Source: Acanthamoeba sp. SK_2022b (Eukaryota > Discosea > Longamoebia > Acanthamoebidae). Taken from it: a DNA stretch of 64,000 bases. The stretch is taken from assembly GCA_027943245.1 (NCBI GenBank), contig JANDJZ010000189.1, forward strand, positions 1 through 64,000, in the 5' to 3' direction. The notes under the pieces were generated by a model. It was not told where the DNA came from. It made no database searches and saw only the letters and a list, made by a program, of their open reading frames with translations. The position numbers were made by a program, and so were the translations under genes. The stretch's first letter is position 1; each line of letters begins with the position of its first letter. Shown here one piece after another: positions 20,338-31,120 of this stretch.

Positions 20338-22060
20338 TCTTCCATGAGCTGCAGACCTGAGTGGGGTCATTATGTTTTCCCAGCCACATAAAACCTCCTC
20401 TATTATCAAATGAGAGGTCAAAAATGACTGGTGTTGTGATCATTCCTTGGAATGCAGCAGCATAAGGGGAATGAATCAAATTAATCACACATGGTGATTG
20501 TAATTTTCAGTTTTTGTTAAACACAATCCATGTTTAGAAAGTTGAATATTATGGTAGCAAAAGGAAGTTAAATTTACTGATGGGCTAACAAAACCAGGTG
20601 GTGTGCTGGTTGTTGTTGTTGTTGTTTGGTTGAGATGCCGCTGCTATTATCAAATAAGAGGTCCAGTCATTTTAAAATTGATTTTGATTTCAATTCTGCT
20701 GCATCTCCATTTGGCTGACACTGGTGAATGGTGCAAATCACAACCACATAATGTTGACTGCCAGTGGCACCTTGAAGAAACATTACAGCTCAACCCATTT
20801 ACAGAGTGTTAAGAAAAAGTAACAATGTCACTTTTTGATGAACCCAAAAATGCATGTACATGACCCAAGGGGAACCCATGCATATTCTGTACATCCACAG
20901 ATGTCACTTTTGCACCACCTTACCTTTTTCATCACAAAACAACAAGAGATGTGTTGACCCAATGTGCTCTGATGCACATTGGTTCAACCACCCCAACCCA
21001 AAGATGGCACCTATTCATTTCATGCACATTTAGAGATATCACTTTTTCATCATCATAGATCTTCACTCACAAAACCACAAGAGAAGTGTTGACCCAATGT
21101 GCATCGGTTCTTCCACCCCAGCCCAGAGATGCACATATTTTAGGTTAACTACCAGGTATTTAGAAGAAATTTCGCTCCGTTTACAAATCTTACCAAATTT
21201 GAGCCGTTACATGTACAAAACAGGCACGTCGACACAAAATGACTCAGACCCGATGTGCATCGGTACCAACCCTAAAAAGATGTTTGTGAAAAAACAGTTC
21301 TTCTTGTGATGTGTTTTTTTACTCAACATCAAGACATCTTGCTATCACTTCAATTTGCAGGAATATACTGAAATGAAATTTTTGAAGGTTTAGAAGAGAC
21401 CAAGTTCCAACAATTTAAACAAGTTATGTTGACCAATACATTTGTCAAGTACAAAACATCAAATTTTCAACACTGTTTTACCTCAGTGTACAGAATTTGA
21501 AGCTTTTTTTTGAGGCCTTGTACAGATTTCAGTGTTTTTATTCCATTTGGGTATAAAAAGTGTACATTGCCAAAAGAGTCATTGTTACTTTTTTCTGAAC
21601 ACTCTGTTATATGCTGTGGCTTGTGCAACACATGGCTCTGCACATTCTTCAGATCCTTCACCTCATAACTGTAATGCTGCACTGTCAAGCATGTGCAGGT
21701 GAGAGCTGCTTCATTGGTGGCATAGCATTAAGGTTTGCCATTGTGCAATGTCAGCTCATGTGGAAAAACCACATGAACCACATCCACACAACTTGCTGTA
21801 ATGCAGTTGTTCACAGCTTTGATGTGCTTTAAGGATGATCTTGTGCAAGGGCAGTGGCAAAACCTTAGTGCATGTGATGGAAATGCAAGAATTTTTTGAG
21901 AAGAAGAGTCTACATGTGCAGTGTTCATGCAGCTCCACTTCACCACACATAGAACCGTTTTCTAAGGGATAGATGTCTCATTCCAACAATTACCAATACA
22001 TTTTGAATGTTGGTGATGGTGTAATGGCGTTTCAACACCACTTGGTCATCGCCATTCAGC
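20338..22060. repeat. AT-rich, CpG-poor dispersed-repeat island
   Basis: No gene. Parts recur elsewhere in the window. 20,640-20,801 plus 21,607-21,740 match 39,740-39,935. A segment at 20,661-20,695 recurs at 35,151-35,185 and, inverted, near 40,362-40,384. The island is interrupted by the TIR element at 20,802-21,606. Confidence 0.75.
20802..21606. mobile_element. non-autonomous TIR DNA transposon (805 bp) with TTA target duplication
   Basis: The left end CAGAGTGTTAAGAAAAAG and the reverse complement of the right end CAGAGTGTTCAGAAAAAA match over about 27 bp, continuing into GTAACAATG. TTA flanks both ends (20,799-20,801 and 21,607-21,609). There is no ORF longer than about 75 codons. Inside are three imperfect copies of a segment containing GACCCAATGTGC (near 20,957, 21,092 and 21,249). 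A 3-bp TTA/TAA target site is typical of PIF/Harbinger elements, but the TIR sequence alone does not prove the superfamily. A homologous repeat without the element lies at 39,740-39,935. Confidence 0.75.
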
Positions 22061-22227
22061 CATGCCTCATATACCTGAGCGAGAAGGTGCACGAGCTTCG
22101 TGTGGTCTCGATCTCCGTCTGCGCGTCCTTTAAGAGAACACGCAATGGCGTGCAAAATTGTACATGTTTGTGCAGTGTCCCTCCCAACCCGTTCTGTGCA
22201 TCACACCTAATGCGTGGTCTTGAGTCA

Positions 22228-22794
22228 TCACCAGTGAGGCTGGTCGGGCTTCTCGCCCTCGTAGGTGATTTCGTGTCCATGCTCCCTTAGGGTTCGGGCG
22301 GCCCGGTCGAGCAGGCTCGCCTTTACCAGCACGTAGTCGGTGTTGAATGTCGATACCGCAAAGATGCTCACACCACTTCTGGCCAATGGTACTGCCAGCG
22401 ACGCCAAGATGCCCACCAACTCAAAGTCCAACGGACCTGCCACCTTCAACGCTCGCCAGCCTCCCTCCACCTTGCCCTCCCTGCCACGACCATGTCGACA
22501 AAAAAGCTTAAAACACAAGCGCAAGATTTTTTATATAATAATAATAATAATAATAAATGCATTAAAAAAAAATAAATGCGTGGTGTACCCGAAGTCTTTT
22601 GGGATGGAAGCCTGGTTGACAACGAGGGAGAGCTCCTCCTTAGTGTAGGTGATAGAGAGAAAGGACCTGTCGCCGGAGAGAGCCCACTGCGGCACGGTCG
22701 TAGTGTTGGGGAGCTGCACCACCGCCAGGTCGCTCGCTCCCACGACCAACTTGAAGCTGCGCTGGGGCACTGCCGATGTCGAAGCGTGAAGCAT
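22228..22794 (-). CDS. ACT-domain protein (152 aa, 2 exons)
   Basis: Blocks 22794-22589 and 22480-22228 join in phase 2. The N-terminal half (FKLVVGASDLAVVQLPN, then SITYTKEELSLVVNQASIP) and the C-terminal half (ALKVAGPLDFELVGILASLA, GVSIFAVSTFNTDYVLVKASLLDRA) match the two-ACT-fold proteins common in bacteria and fungi and related to the CASTOR amino-acid sensor. ACT domains bind small ligands, usually amino acids; this protein has no attached enzyme. Ligand unknown. The intron carries an (ATA)n repeat at 22,535-22,556. The start is the only ATG compatible with the first beta-strand. Confidence 0.85.
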
Positions 22795-23301
22795 GGTGTT
22801 GCTGTGTGTTGTCTGTAAAGGCTATTGTGTTCTTGTTTGTTGGGTGATGCAGGGCCTTGTTGTCCTCGTTGCTTTCTTCTCCCTTTCCTTTCTCTCGGCT
22901 TTCGGTTGCCTTTCTGCTGGCGCTTGCGGCTGGGTGGGTTGGTGTTCGTGCAAGCGAGTCAAGTGGGCGAGTTGAATGCGCTAACGCTTGTCGCCCCACA
23001 AAAAGGCTTTTCTGCTCTATCGTGTCGACACCATTCGTTTCATTAATGCATGGGCGAAGCCGAAGGTATTTCGACTAAAGGGTACCTCAAGTAAGTGCCG
23101 TTCGTGCTCCTGTTGGCCGTCGGTTGGGTGCGGTTGTGGCGAAGTCCGGTTGGCCAAGGAGAAATGCGTTGGCCCAATGCTCTTTATCTCCGGCGCACTG
23201 CGTCCTCCTTCCCCAATTCGGCCGGGGTGAACGGTGCTCGTGTGCGACCAGGTTGGTCAAAGGCCAACTTCCTCCCCCTTCCTTCTTCTTCGGCGCTTTC
23301 C
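22795..23301. promoter_or_regulatory. promoter of the ACT gene and 3' flank of the U11/U12-65K gene
   Basis: About 500 bp with no supported gene. Rich in T and GTT runs near the ACT-gene start; nothing else recognised. Confidence 0.4.
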
Positions 23302-24962
23302 TCACTCTTGATCCCTGTGATGGTCGTTTCCGCCGCCGTCCTTCCCTCCCCTGCCGTATTGGGCGATGAGGGGCCTGCCCTTGAACACGAATCCGTTCAC
23401 CTCAGCCAGCGCGGCGCCAGCTTCCTCCACGCTGGGAAACGTGACGAACGCTTGTCCGCGCATCCGGCCCTGCTGTACCAGTGTTCATTCGTTGAGCGCC
23501 TGTCCTCCATTTCACACGAGTCGTTGTCCGTCGACGTACCTGCATGAGCCTGAACTCGAGGCAATCCTGGCTTTGACGCAACTCTGCGACGGGTCGCTGA
23601 AAGCCAAGAAAGATGGCGACCAGGTCCTCCTTGGTTGTGGCCTCCGCCAGATTCTTGATGTACAGCGTCTGAGAGCAAGGATCGCATCGCAGTTGGGGTA
23701 TCAGGGTGAGGGCGAGGGCAGAGATTGAACATTGAGTTGGAGGACGATTGGAGGGGTTTCGTGCCCTAGATGGAGAGCCGGCGGCGTACGACGAAAATCG
23801 GGGCAGCTGTCGAATCTCGCTCACGCTCAAGCGGTTGGCTTCAATGTGGGCTCGATCGAAGGGGACGACTGCTGCCGAGGCATCTGCGCCCACGCAGCCC
23901 TGACTGGTGCTGAACGATTCTGTCGGTCCTGCCCCGGCCTTTCGCCGTTTCTTCTTCCTCTTCTGCTTCTTCTGCTTGCCGCCCGATTCGTCTGTGGTAG
24001 CCGTGGCGGTTTCGCCTTCCACCACCCTTCCACCTTCGGCCGTCTCAGTAGTCTCTACGACGGGGGCGGCTTCAAGAACGCTCGTTCGATGACCTGCTGT
24101 GAGTTGGTCTCCTCCTTCTCGAGCAACGCTATCTTCCACAAAGCTCTCTGTAGACGGCGAGGTAAATGAGTACTATGAACAGGTTGCTGAATCGCATGCT
24201 GCTTGCAAGTGGAAGGCGGCGGACCACTAACGAGCCACTTGGCGAGGGAGGTGGCGCGCTTGCCGTGTAGCAGAGTGCGTTCGATGTCGCGCTCGTGGCG
24301 GCTCAGCCGCGGCAGGTCCCTCGGCGCGCTCTCTATCTCCCGCGCATTCGAAGCGGCGCGCTCTTGCAATCGCATTTCCACCTCCTCTGCTTCGGTCTTG
24401 AGATGATCGGGATGCACCAGCTTGCGCTTCTTATGCTGCATATGCGCGTGTCAGTAGCGGCAGAGTTTGAGTCGCCACCGCCGCGGGAAGAGAGCGACAC
24501 CTTTCGTTGCAGGTCCTCAGTGAGCGCGTAGCCCTCTTGCTCTAGTCGCTGGCTACAATGGAATGTTAAACAACTTGACCAGGATGAGCTTATCAGTGAC
24601 GGTTCGCACCAAATCTGTTCTGTGCGTAAGCCGAGGTCACGCAGCTCCTGGAGGCGTTGGTGCGTGGCTTCGATGTCTGCAAACTCACGCCGAGTGCGCA
24701 CACCCGACGCTGCGGCAAGGGAGTCTACCAGGGTGCTTGCCGTCCCTGTGAAGTCGACACGCCTTCTCAGGAAGGCTTCCTCCACCCTAGAAACCTCCTT
24801 GTGAGCAGCAGCCAACTTATCATTTCGCTAATTGGCTCAAGAATCTGGGATCAACCCATGTTTAGATGTGTCCAATTGTCTGTGAAGGAGAGTCTTTAGC
24901 TGCAACTCCGCTTGCGTGGGCACTATCGGCCCGAGTGGTGGTCCATCTTCGCTGTGTGACAT
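23302..24962 (-). CDS. RNPC3: U11/U12 snRNP 65-kDa protein homolog, minor spliceosome (388 aa, 7 exons)
   Basis: Blocks 24962-24856, 24786-24610, 24552-24501, 24435-24228, 24147-23825, 23668-23540 and 23472-23302 join in phase. The C-terminal RRM reads TLYIKNLAEATTKEDLVAIF...FRLMQ, then GRMRGQAFVTFPSVEEAGAA and LAEVNGFVFKGRPLIAQYGR. It is closest to the C-terminal RRM of U11/U12-65K, which binds the U12 snRNA 3' stem-loop and bridges U11 and U12. A lysine/arginine cluster (KQKKQKRKKKRRKAG) precedes it. Unlike the animal and plant protein I see no N-terminal RRM; residues 1-150 are helical and charged. The first exon was found from an in-frame ATG that leads into a phase-consistent splice. Intron 5 is less certain than the others. 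Confidence 0.85.
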
Positions 24963-25039
24963 TTAGCAACATTTTCCTTTGCTGACGATTTACTTTTCCA
25001 TTTATTAATAATGGAAACCATAAATTTGACCAACACAAG
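24963..25039. promoter_or_regulatory. 77-bp bidirectional promoter with a 23-bp palindrome
   Basis: Only 77 bp separate the start codons of the U11/U12-65K gene (minus) and the His-rich gene (plus). At 24,995-25,017 lies a near-perfect palindrome with arms TTTCCATT / AATGGAAA around an AT-only centre, resembling a CC(A/T)nGG CArG-type box. It sits centrally and could serve both genes. Confidence 0.55.
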
Positions 25040-26524
25040 ATGAGCGAGCAGCGGCAGGTGGTGTTCACGCCTCACGGCTTCACGTCGCGCACAGCGAAAC
25101 CCGAGGTGGTGCTGGCAACGTCCGACGTCGCCAATGGGGCTGTGTTCGTTTTCCACTGCGGCCAGCGTCGGTCGCTGTCGCACGTCCATCAGGGCGCCCT
25201 TGGCCTGGGCCAGTTCGGGTTGGGCAAGGTCGACGAACATTGCAAGGCCGCTCTCAAGACCCATCTCATAGATGAGGCGCGATGGACGGTGACAGGTTCT
25301 GCCGCAGCCTCGGGGGGCGATCCTCAAAAATCGGATGCCGCCGCCCTTGCCGCGATCAAATCGCACGCAGCCTATAACCAGCTGTCCATCCACGTTTACT
25401 TTGACAAGCTGCTCGACGAATCGAACGGCAAGGCCTGGACCATCATGGTGCGTGCCCTCGAGCGTGACTTTGGCCCCGCGGCGGCCGTCAAGAAGGGCAA
25501 CAAGAAAGTGCACACCTACACGGCGCCCGCCAAGGTCCCCAAGGCGCCTCAGGCCGCCCACTGGCTTGTGTTCGACGGTGCCACTCCGCCGTCGCGCGAC
25601 GGCGAGGTCGGTCGGCTGGTGGCTGCCGACCCCGCGGGCCGGTCCGACGTGGAGCCCTACTATTCGCTGGCGTGCTACGTCGATGTGGCGGCCCTGGTGG
25701 CCATGGCCCAAGAAGGTGCGACCAGCGGTAGCTCGGCAAGCAAGCCGGTGCAGCAGCTGCGTCTCTACGAGGACGGGTGGCTCAAGGACAACCTGCAGCG
25801 CCACATCAACATCGCAGGTACGCCATCTTCGTCGTCATGGCCTTTCTCCTCAAGATGAACAACAAGGGAATGCGCAGGGAAGGGAGGGAATGATGAGCGT
25901 TGATGATGAAGAGAAAAGGAAGAGAGTGGAGGAGTGGGAGGGAGGAGAGCGCTAGTGCTGCGGTACAGCGACGCGGAGCGCGAACGATGCGCCCATCTCG
26001 GTGCTTACAAGAGTTGGGCGGCGCAGAGCTATCGCAGGCCGGAGAGCAGATCGCACACTCGCCCAACGGCGATGAGCTGTTCGAGGAGATCCACGGCAGG
26101 GAGTCCCTGCTGAGCCACCTGGCCCACTGGGATGGCTTCGAGAAGGATGCCATCTTCTCGCAGGGCCACGTACGCCCCGCTCCCACTTCCTCTCCGTCTC
26201 CACAAGCTTTTTTTTTGTCCCTCACCCCCGTCCAATGGGCAGCAATGCGATCACGACCACGGCGACGGCGAGGACCACCATCACGACCACAGCCACGGCC
26301 ACGGCCACGTGCACGGCCAGAAGCCGACGCGCATGCCCAAGCAGATGGTGCTGTGGTCGTGGCTCAACGCTGACTCGGTCGCCAAGGCGCAGCAGCAGGG
26401 AGGAAGCCAGCAGGGCGCCGGCGAGGCCGCCAAGACCAAGAAGAAGCGAAAGAAGCGCAACAAGAACAAGGCGGCCGCCGCTACCCCGGCCACCGCCGCG
26501 GCAACCGAGCAAGGAGGTCAGTAA
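25040..26524 (+). CDS. His-rich protein of unknown function (405 aa, 3 exons)
   Basis: Blocks 25040-25817, 26012-26169 and 26243-26524 join in phase (1, 0). Residues 1-260 look globular (VVFTPHGFTSRTAKPEVVLA, then SIHVYFDKLLDESNGKAWTI and QQLRLYEDGWLKDNLQRH). The third exon opens with a metal-binding-like run of His/Asp (CDHDHGDGEDHHHDHSHGHG). It ends with MVLWSWLNADSVAK and a basic tail KTKKKRKKRNKNK suited to nuclear or nucleolar targeting. I do not recognise a family. The second intron acceptor (TTACAAG|AG) was chosen for phase and could be replaced by an alternative AG. Confidence 0.7.
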
Positions 26525-26775
26525 ACGAGCGAACAGAAAAGAGATGGGCAGGTGATTCGCTTCTCCCCTTCTTGGAAGCGCAGAACAAAACGGTTGGGAA
26601 ACGTTGGCTGGGCGAGAGAATAGCGGCCCACAACTGACGCCTTCACGCCTCTCTGCATCAACCCCAATAACAAGCAAACCAAGCGGGAGAGAGGGAGGGA
26701 GAAAAGGGGAAGAAGTGGTGAGTGGGGTGTCTTGGTCTTTGATACTTGCGAGGCGTTGCTGCCTGCCGCGTTTCC
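26525..26775. other. convergent 3' ends
   Basis: The 250 bp between the stop of the His-rich gene and the stop of the RalGAP gene, which face each other. No ORF or motif of note. Confidence 0.4.
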
Positions 26776-27210
26776 TCAGTTGGCTGACTCGGAAGCCTGG
26801 GCCTCAGCCAGGGAGGCCTGCATCTTCGCCGTCGCTGCATGCACGCGCGGAGAGGGATCGTCAACACCAGCTGACGACCACCACGACGAAGAGGGACGGG
26901 GGGGGGGAGTACCCGCAGCGAGGGACTGCGGATTGTCGTCGACCTTAAAGAAGGTGCTGAAGTAGTCGTCGAACGAGCGCTCGGCCTTGTAGCGCTCGTA
27001 CATTTCGCGGATGAGGCCGGCGCGGAAGGGGAAGGGCCGCTTGTTCTCCTTCTTGAGGGATCGCACCGCGCGGTTCGCGTTGACAGCGGTGAGCCGCGCC
27101 AGTGGGGCCAGCATGGCCTTGTTCACGATCATCCCGTCTTGCAGTGGACCAAAATTCAAATCCTGCCGCATGCGCGCGCACATACGCAAACCATTTAGTC
27201 GCACGTGTGT

Positions 27211-27257
<47 letters not shown>

Positions 27258-30200
27258 CGTGTGCGTTGTGGGCGAGCAGAGGCACCTGCTGCTTCTTGAA
27301 GACTTGGATCTTGTAGAGTCCGTTAGCCATGGGGTAGACGACGATGTGCACGTCGTTAAATTGCGACGTGATGGTCTTGGGGTCGTAGTCGCGCTTGTTC
27401 TCGGTCCACACAATATGGACCGCGTCGTTGCCCACGTGTCGTTTCTTGTGAACCTGCTGAGGGTCGCCCTCCTTGGTGGGCATCCGGGTGACGTCGTGGA
27501 AGATGGCCTCCACCATGGCCGACGACCAGTAGGGCGCCGTCTCGCCTGTGGAACCCGCCCATCGGTCCAGCCCGCCCAGGAAGCCCCTGTGCGTCTTCAA
27601 GTCCACCTGCGGTGGGCCGAAAGCCATTAAGGTGAGACGAGGCGCCACACAGCAAGCAAAAAGATAGAAAACGAAAACGAAAAACCAAAGAAAGCGAAGG
27701 AGACAACCAGGAAGGAAGAAAGAAAGAAAGAAAGAAAGGCAGGGAAGGGGGCGTCGTACGGTCCAGCCAAGGCTCTGCACAAAATCGGAGTAGTCCTTGG
27801 CCTTGCCTTCGTTCTTGAGGATCTCGTGCTGGTGGTTCTGGCCCTCTTTCACGTAGATCAGACCCACCTTGGCCACCTCCCGCCTGTCATCACGACTCGC
27901 CCATCAATTCGGCACGGGCGTGGTGGCGTGGTGGCGTGGTGGCGTGGTGGCGTGGTGGCGTGGTGGCGTGGTGGCGTGGTGGCGTGGTGGCGTGGTGGCG
28001 TGGTGGCGTGGTGGCGTGGTGGCGTGGAAAGGCGAATGTACGCGTTGACTTTGTCGAGTTCCTTTAGACTGCGCTGCATGCGCTTGTTGTTCTCCAAGAA
28101 GCTGAACTTGAGGCGGTTCTCATCGGTCAGGAAGCCCATGTGGCTGCACCCCCCCCCTGCGGTCAGCTGACAAGCACACGAGCACAGCAGCAGACGCAAC
28201 TTACCTGAGGAGAAGGCGGGTATGGTGGTATTTGGTGGCGGTGACGGGGCGAGTGGGAATGGAGGGGAGGGCGGGGGTGGAGTCCACGGGTGAGGCGAGG
28301 AGCTGCTCGAGCTGCTCTCGCTGCTCGGACACGGCCACCAGCATCGCCTCCACGTCGGCCGCGTATTCGGGGTTGGGCACGATCGGCGCATTGAACTTCA
28401 TCCTGAACGAGCGAGCGCCCCGACCCACCAAACAATCCCATCGAGAGTTTAGCTAAACTCCCACCGCGTGTGGTTGCGTGTGGGCGCGTGTGGTGAGGGT
28501 ACCGCTGCGAGAAGCGCTTGTTGGTTTCGACGTTTCGCGGGCTCGGGGTAACCAAGTCGGCCTCGTTGTCGGCCAGGCTGCAAGCAAAGAGTACATTTTT
28601 GTTGAAAGGTAAGAGAGAGGTGCTGGTGCATTTGTTCGGGGAGGGTGACCGACGTACAAGTGGAGGAGTTCGTTGAGGGGATCGACGTGGAACCCCTTGC
28701 AGGCCTCGAACGAAGGAATCTCGTCCTCCGATCGCTTGAAATCACTACAGCGACACGACGAGAGATAAGAACCCTTCTTAAGAAATAAAATGAAATGATA
28801 GGGAAAAATTAAAAGTAACAATTAAAAAGAAACGCGTGTGCGTACTTATGGACGGCCACCTCGGCAGTCTTGGCAGGCAGCAGGTTGGGCACGATGGTGG
28901 CCGGCGGCAGGATAGGTTCCTGCACAGATGCCCAGGTAGACGCGAGGCGAGCAACAAATAAACGCAAGCCAGAATAAGGTGTCTACAATGCCCTAAGTGG
29001 AAAGGACATGGGTACGCGTACCTTGGACTTGAAGAGGTCGTAGCTGAGATCAAAATCCCACACGTACTTGCCCGTGCAGTCGCGGACGATCATTCGCACC
29101 ACGCGCTCTGCGCGGTTGTTGCCGTAAGGCCCGGGCGGTGTCAGCTCTCGCATGCGCCACGGCACAGAGGGGTAGGCGAGCCAGCCCGTTGTACCGTTGT
29201 CATCAACGAATTCTTCGAAGGAGAAGAGGGCGAGCGAGTTATAGACGAAGTAGATCCCGCCGTCGTCTTCCTCCTCCTGCTCCGCCTTCTTGATTACCGC
29301 CGAGGAGGACGGGCCCAGGATCTCCTCCAAGCTCTCTGCGCCCGAAAGCACACACACACACAGAGAGAGAGAGAGAGGGGAGAGAGAGAAGCACCGCCGG
29401 TCACCGTGGTCAATACAAAACCGCAAGCACACGTGCGCGTGTATGGCAGTGGCGTGAGCGGCGTTACCTCTGGAGATGATTTGTTCGCAGCCGGCGATGG
29501 TGGGGAAGTTGGCGAAGAAATTGAGCATCGTCAGGAGGAACACCTCCGCCGACTCCCGCACCAGCTCCGATCCGTGCGCCGGCTGGTTCTTGAGCGCCTA
29601 TTTGTCAACAAACAGGCAAGGCGCGCATGGGGCGTGAATTTGTGGGTAAGAAAGAGCGGGGAGCAGCTCCACACACGCCCAACGAGGAAGGGAGAGGCGA
29701 ACCTCGAAGATGGAATCGAGGTTGACCGACTTGGCCTCCGGATGGACCGAATCCCTGTCGTTGATCCGGCTCTTGTCGCGCTTCAGCGTGGCTACCTTGG
29801 GGTTGACGGCCGAGATCGTCGAGCCCGCGAAACTCGACGAATGTGAGGCCAGCGCCGCCAGCGGGTTACCGAGCTGAATCTAATAGTAGTAAGGGAATGC
29901 GAAGCGCACGAGTCAGCCGACCAATGTCGAGGGTGCGCGTCGTACCAGCTGAAGCGAAGGTTTGGTGGCAGTACCTCATCACCGAGGAGACCGAATTCGA
30001 GCGCGCGGAAGACCTTGTGGACGACGTTGGCTGGAAGTTCGAGGACCGCCGAGTGGCCGATCGCCATAAGACCGTCGAGCAGCGTGTAGAAATGCATCGC
30101 CGTCGCACTCTCTGTGTAATAGCGACCGCCGATTGTCGTTGTTGAGCAAGAATGCTACTGTTATTATTATTATTATTGCAATAAATAATATGAAAATAAC

Positions 30201-31073
30201 AATAGCAACAATAATACGAATACGAGTACGAATACAGACAGCGATGCGCTAAGCCAACGGCATCGGGCAGAAAATTGAACCTTTCTCCTTGAGCGGCTCA
30301 TGGGTGGCTTTGACCGCGCTGATGGCGATGATGATGCCGTCGCTCAGAGTCTCGATGATATACGACACAAGCGCCTGGACACAGACCGACAAGGTGTTAA
30401 GAATTAAGAAACATTTTACTGCAAAGGAAAAAGCAATTCAACATGATTCAAATGATAGATGGCGTGCAAGGGAGGCGTACGGTGTCGACTGCAGCTATCC
30501 TCTCAAACATATCTGAGGTGGCAATGAGGGACGATAGAGATTCTAGCGCAGTGCGGGCGACCAGGTCCTGCGGCGAGCAACAAGCTCCCGCCAACGCCTT
30601 CAAATGCTCGGTGAGCCTCTCCTTCCTGTGGAGTCACGCGCGCGCAAGTGACAGCCACAAAAAAAAGGGTGAGTGTCGGTGAGGGTTTGGTTCGCCAGGC
30701 GAGCGAAGAGGAGATGAACGCACTGAGGGTTGTGAAGTAGGTCGGCGTATACAAACACGCCCAGTCCCCACAGTGCAAGCGACTTGTTGGCCGGCGTGAT
30801 GCTCGCGTAATTAATCGCCGCCACAAACAGCGCTCCGAGTTGAGCATGCATCTGGATTTCACAACATTAAATAAATAAATATTGCAAAAAAAGAAATAAA
30901 AAAATAGTGGGCACAGAGTGGCCGGCGAAGGTACTTCAGCGGCGGACATGGCGGGCAGGTCGAGGTTCTCGAAGTGCGTCGGGTAGCACAGGAGCGAGAG
31001 AAGGATGTGGAGCGACTTGCTTTGCACATCGTCCGGCGTCGCATTCTTTTGGTTCGGGCGCCACTGTAGTCGC

Positions 31074-31120
<47 letters not shown>

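Noticed and set aside
21467..22155. short frames of 60-105 codons in the CpG-poor island
   Set aside because: AT-rich chance frames inside dispersed repeats, with no conserved motif and no splice-consistent neighbours.
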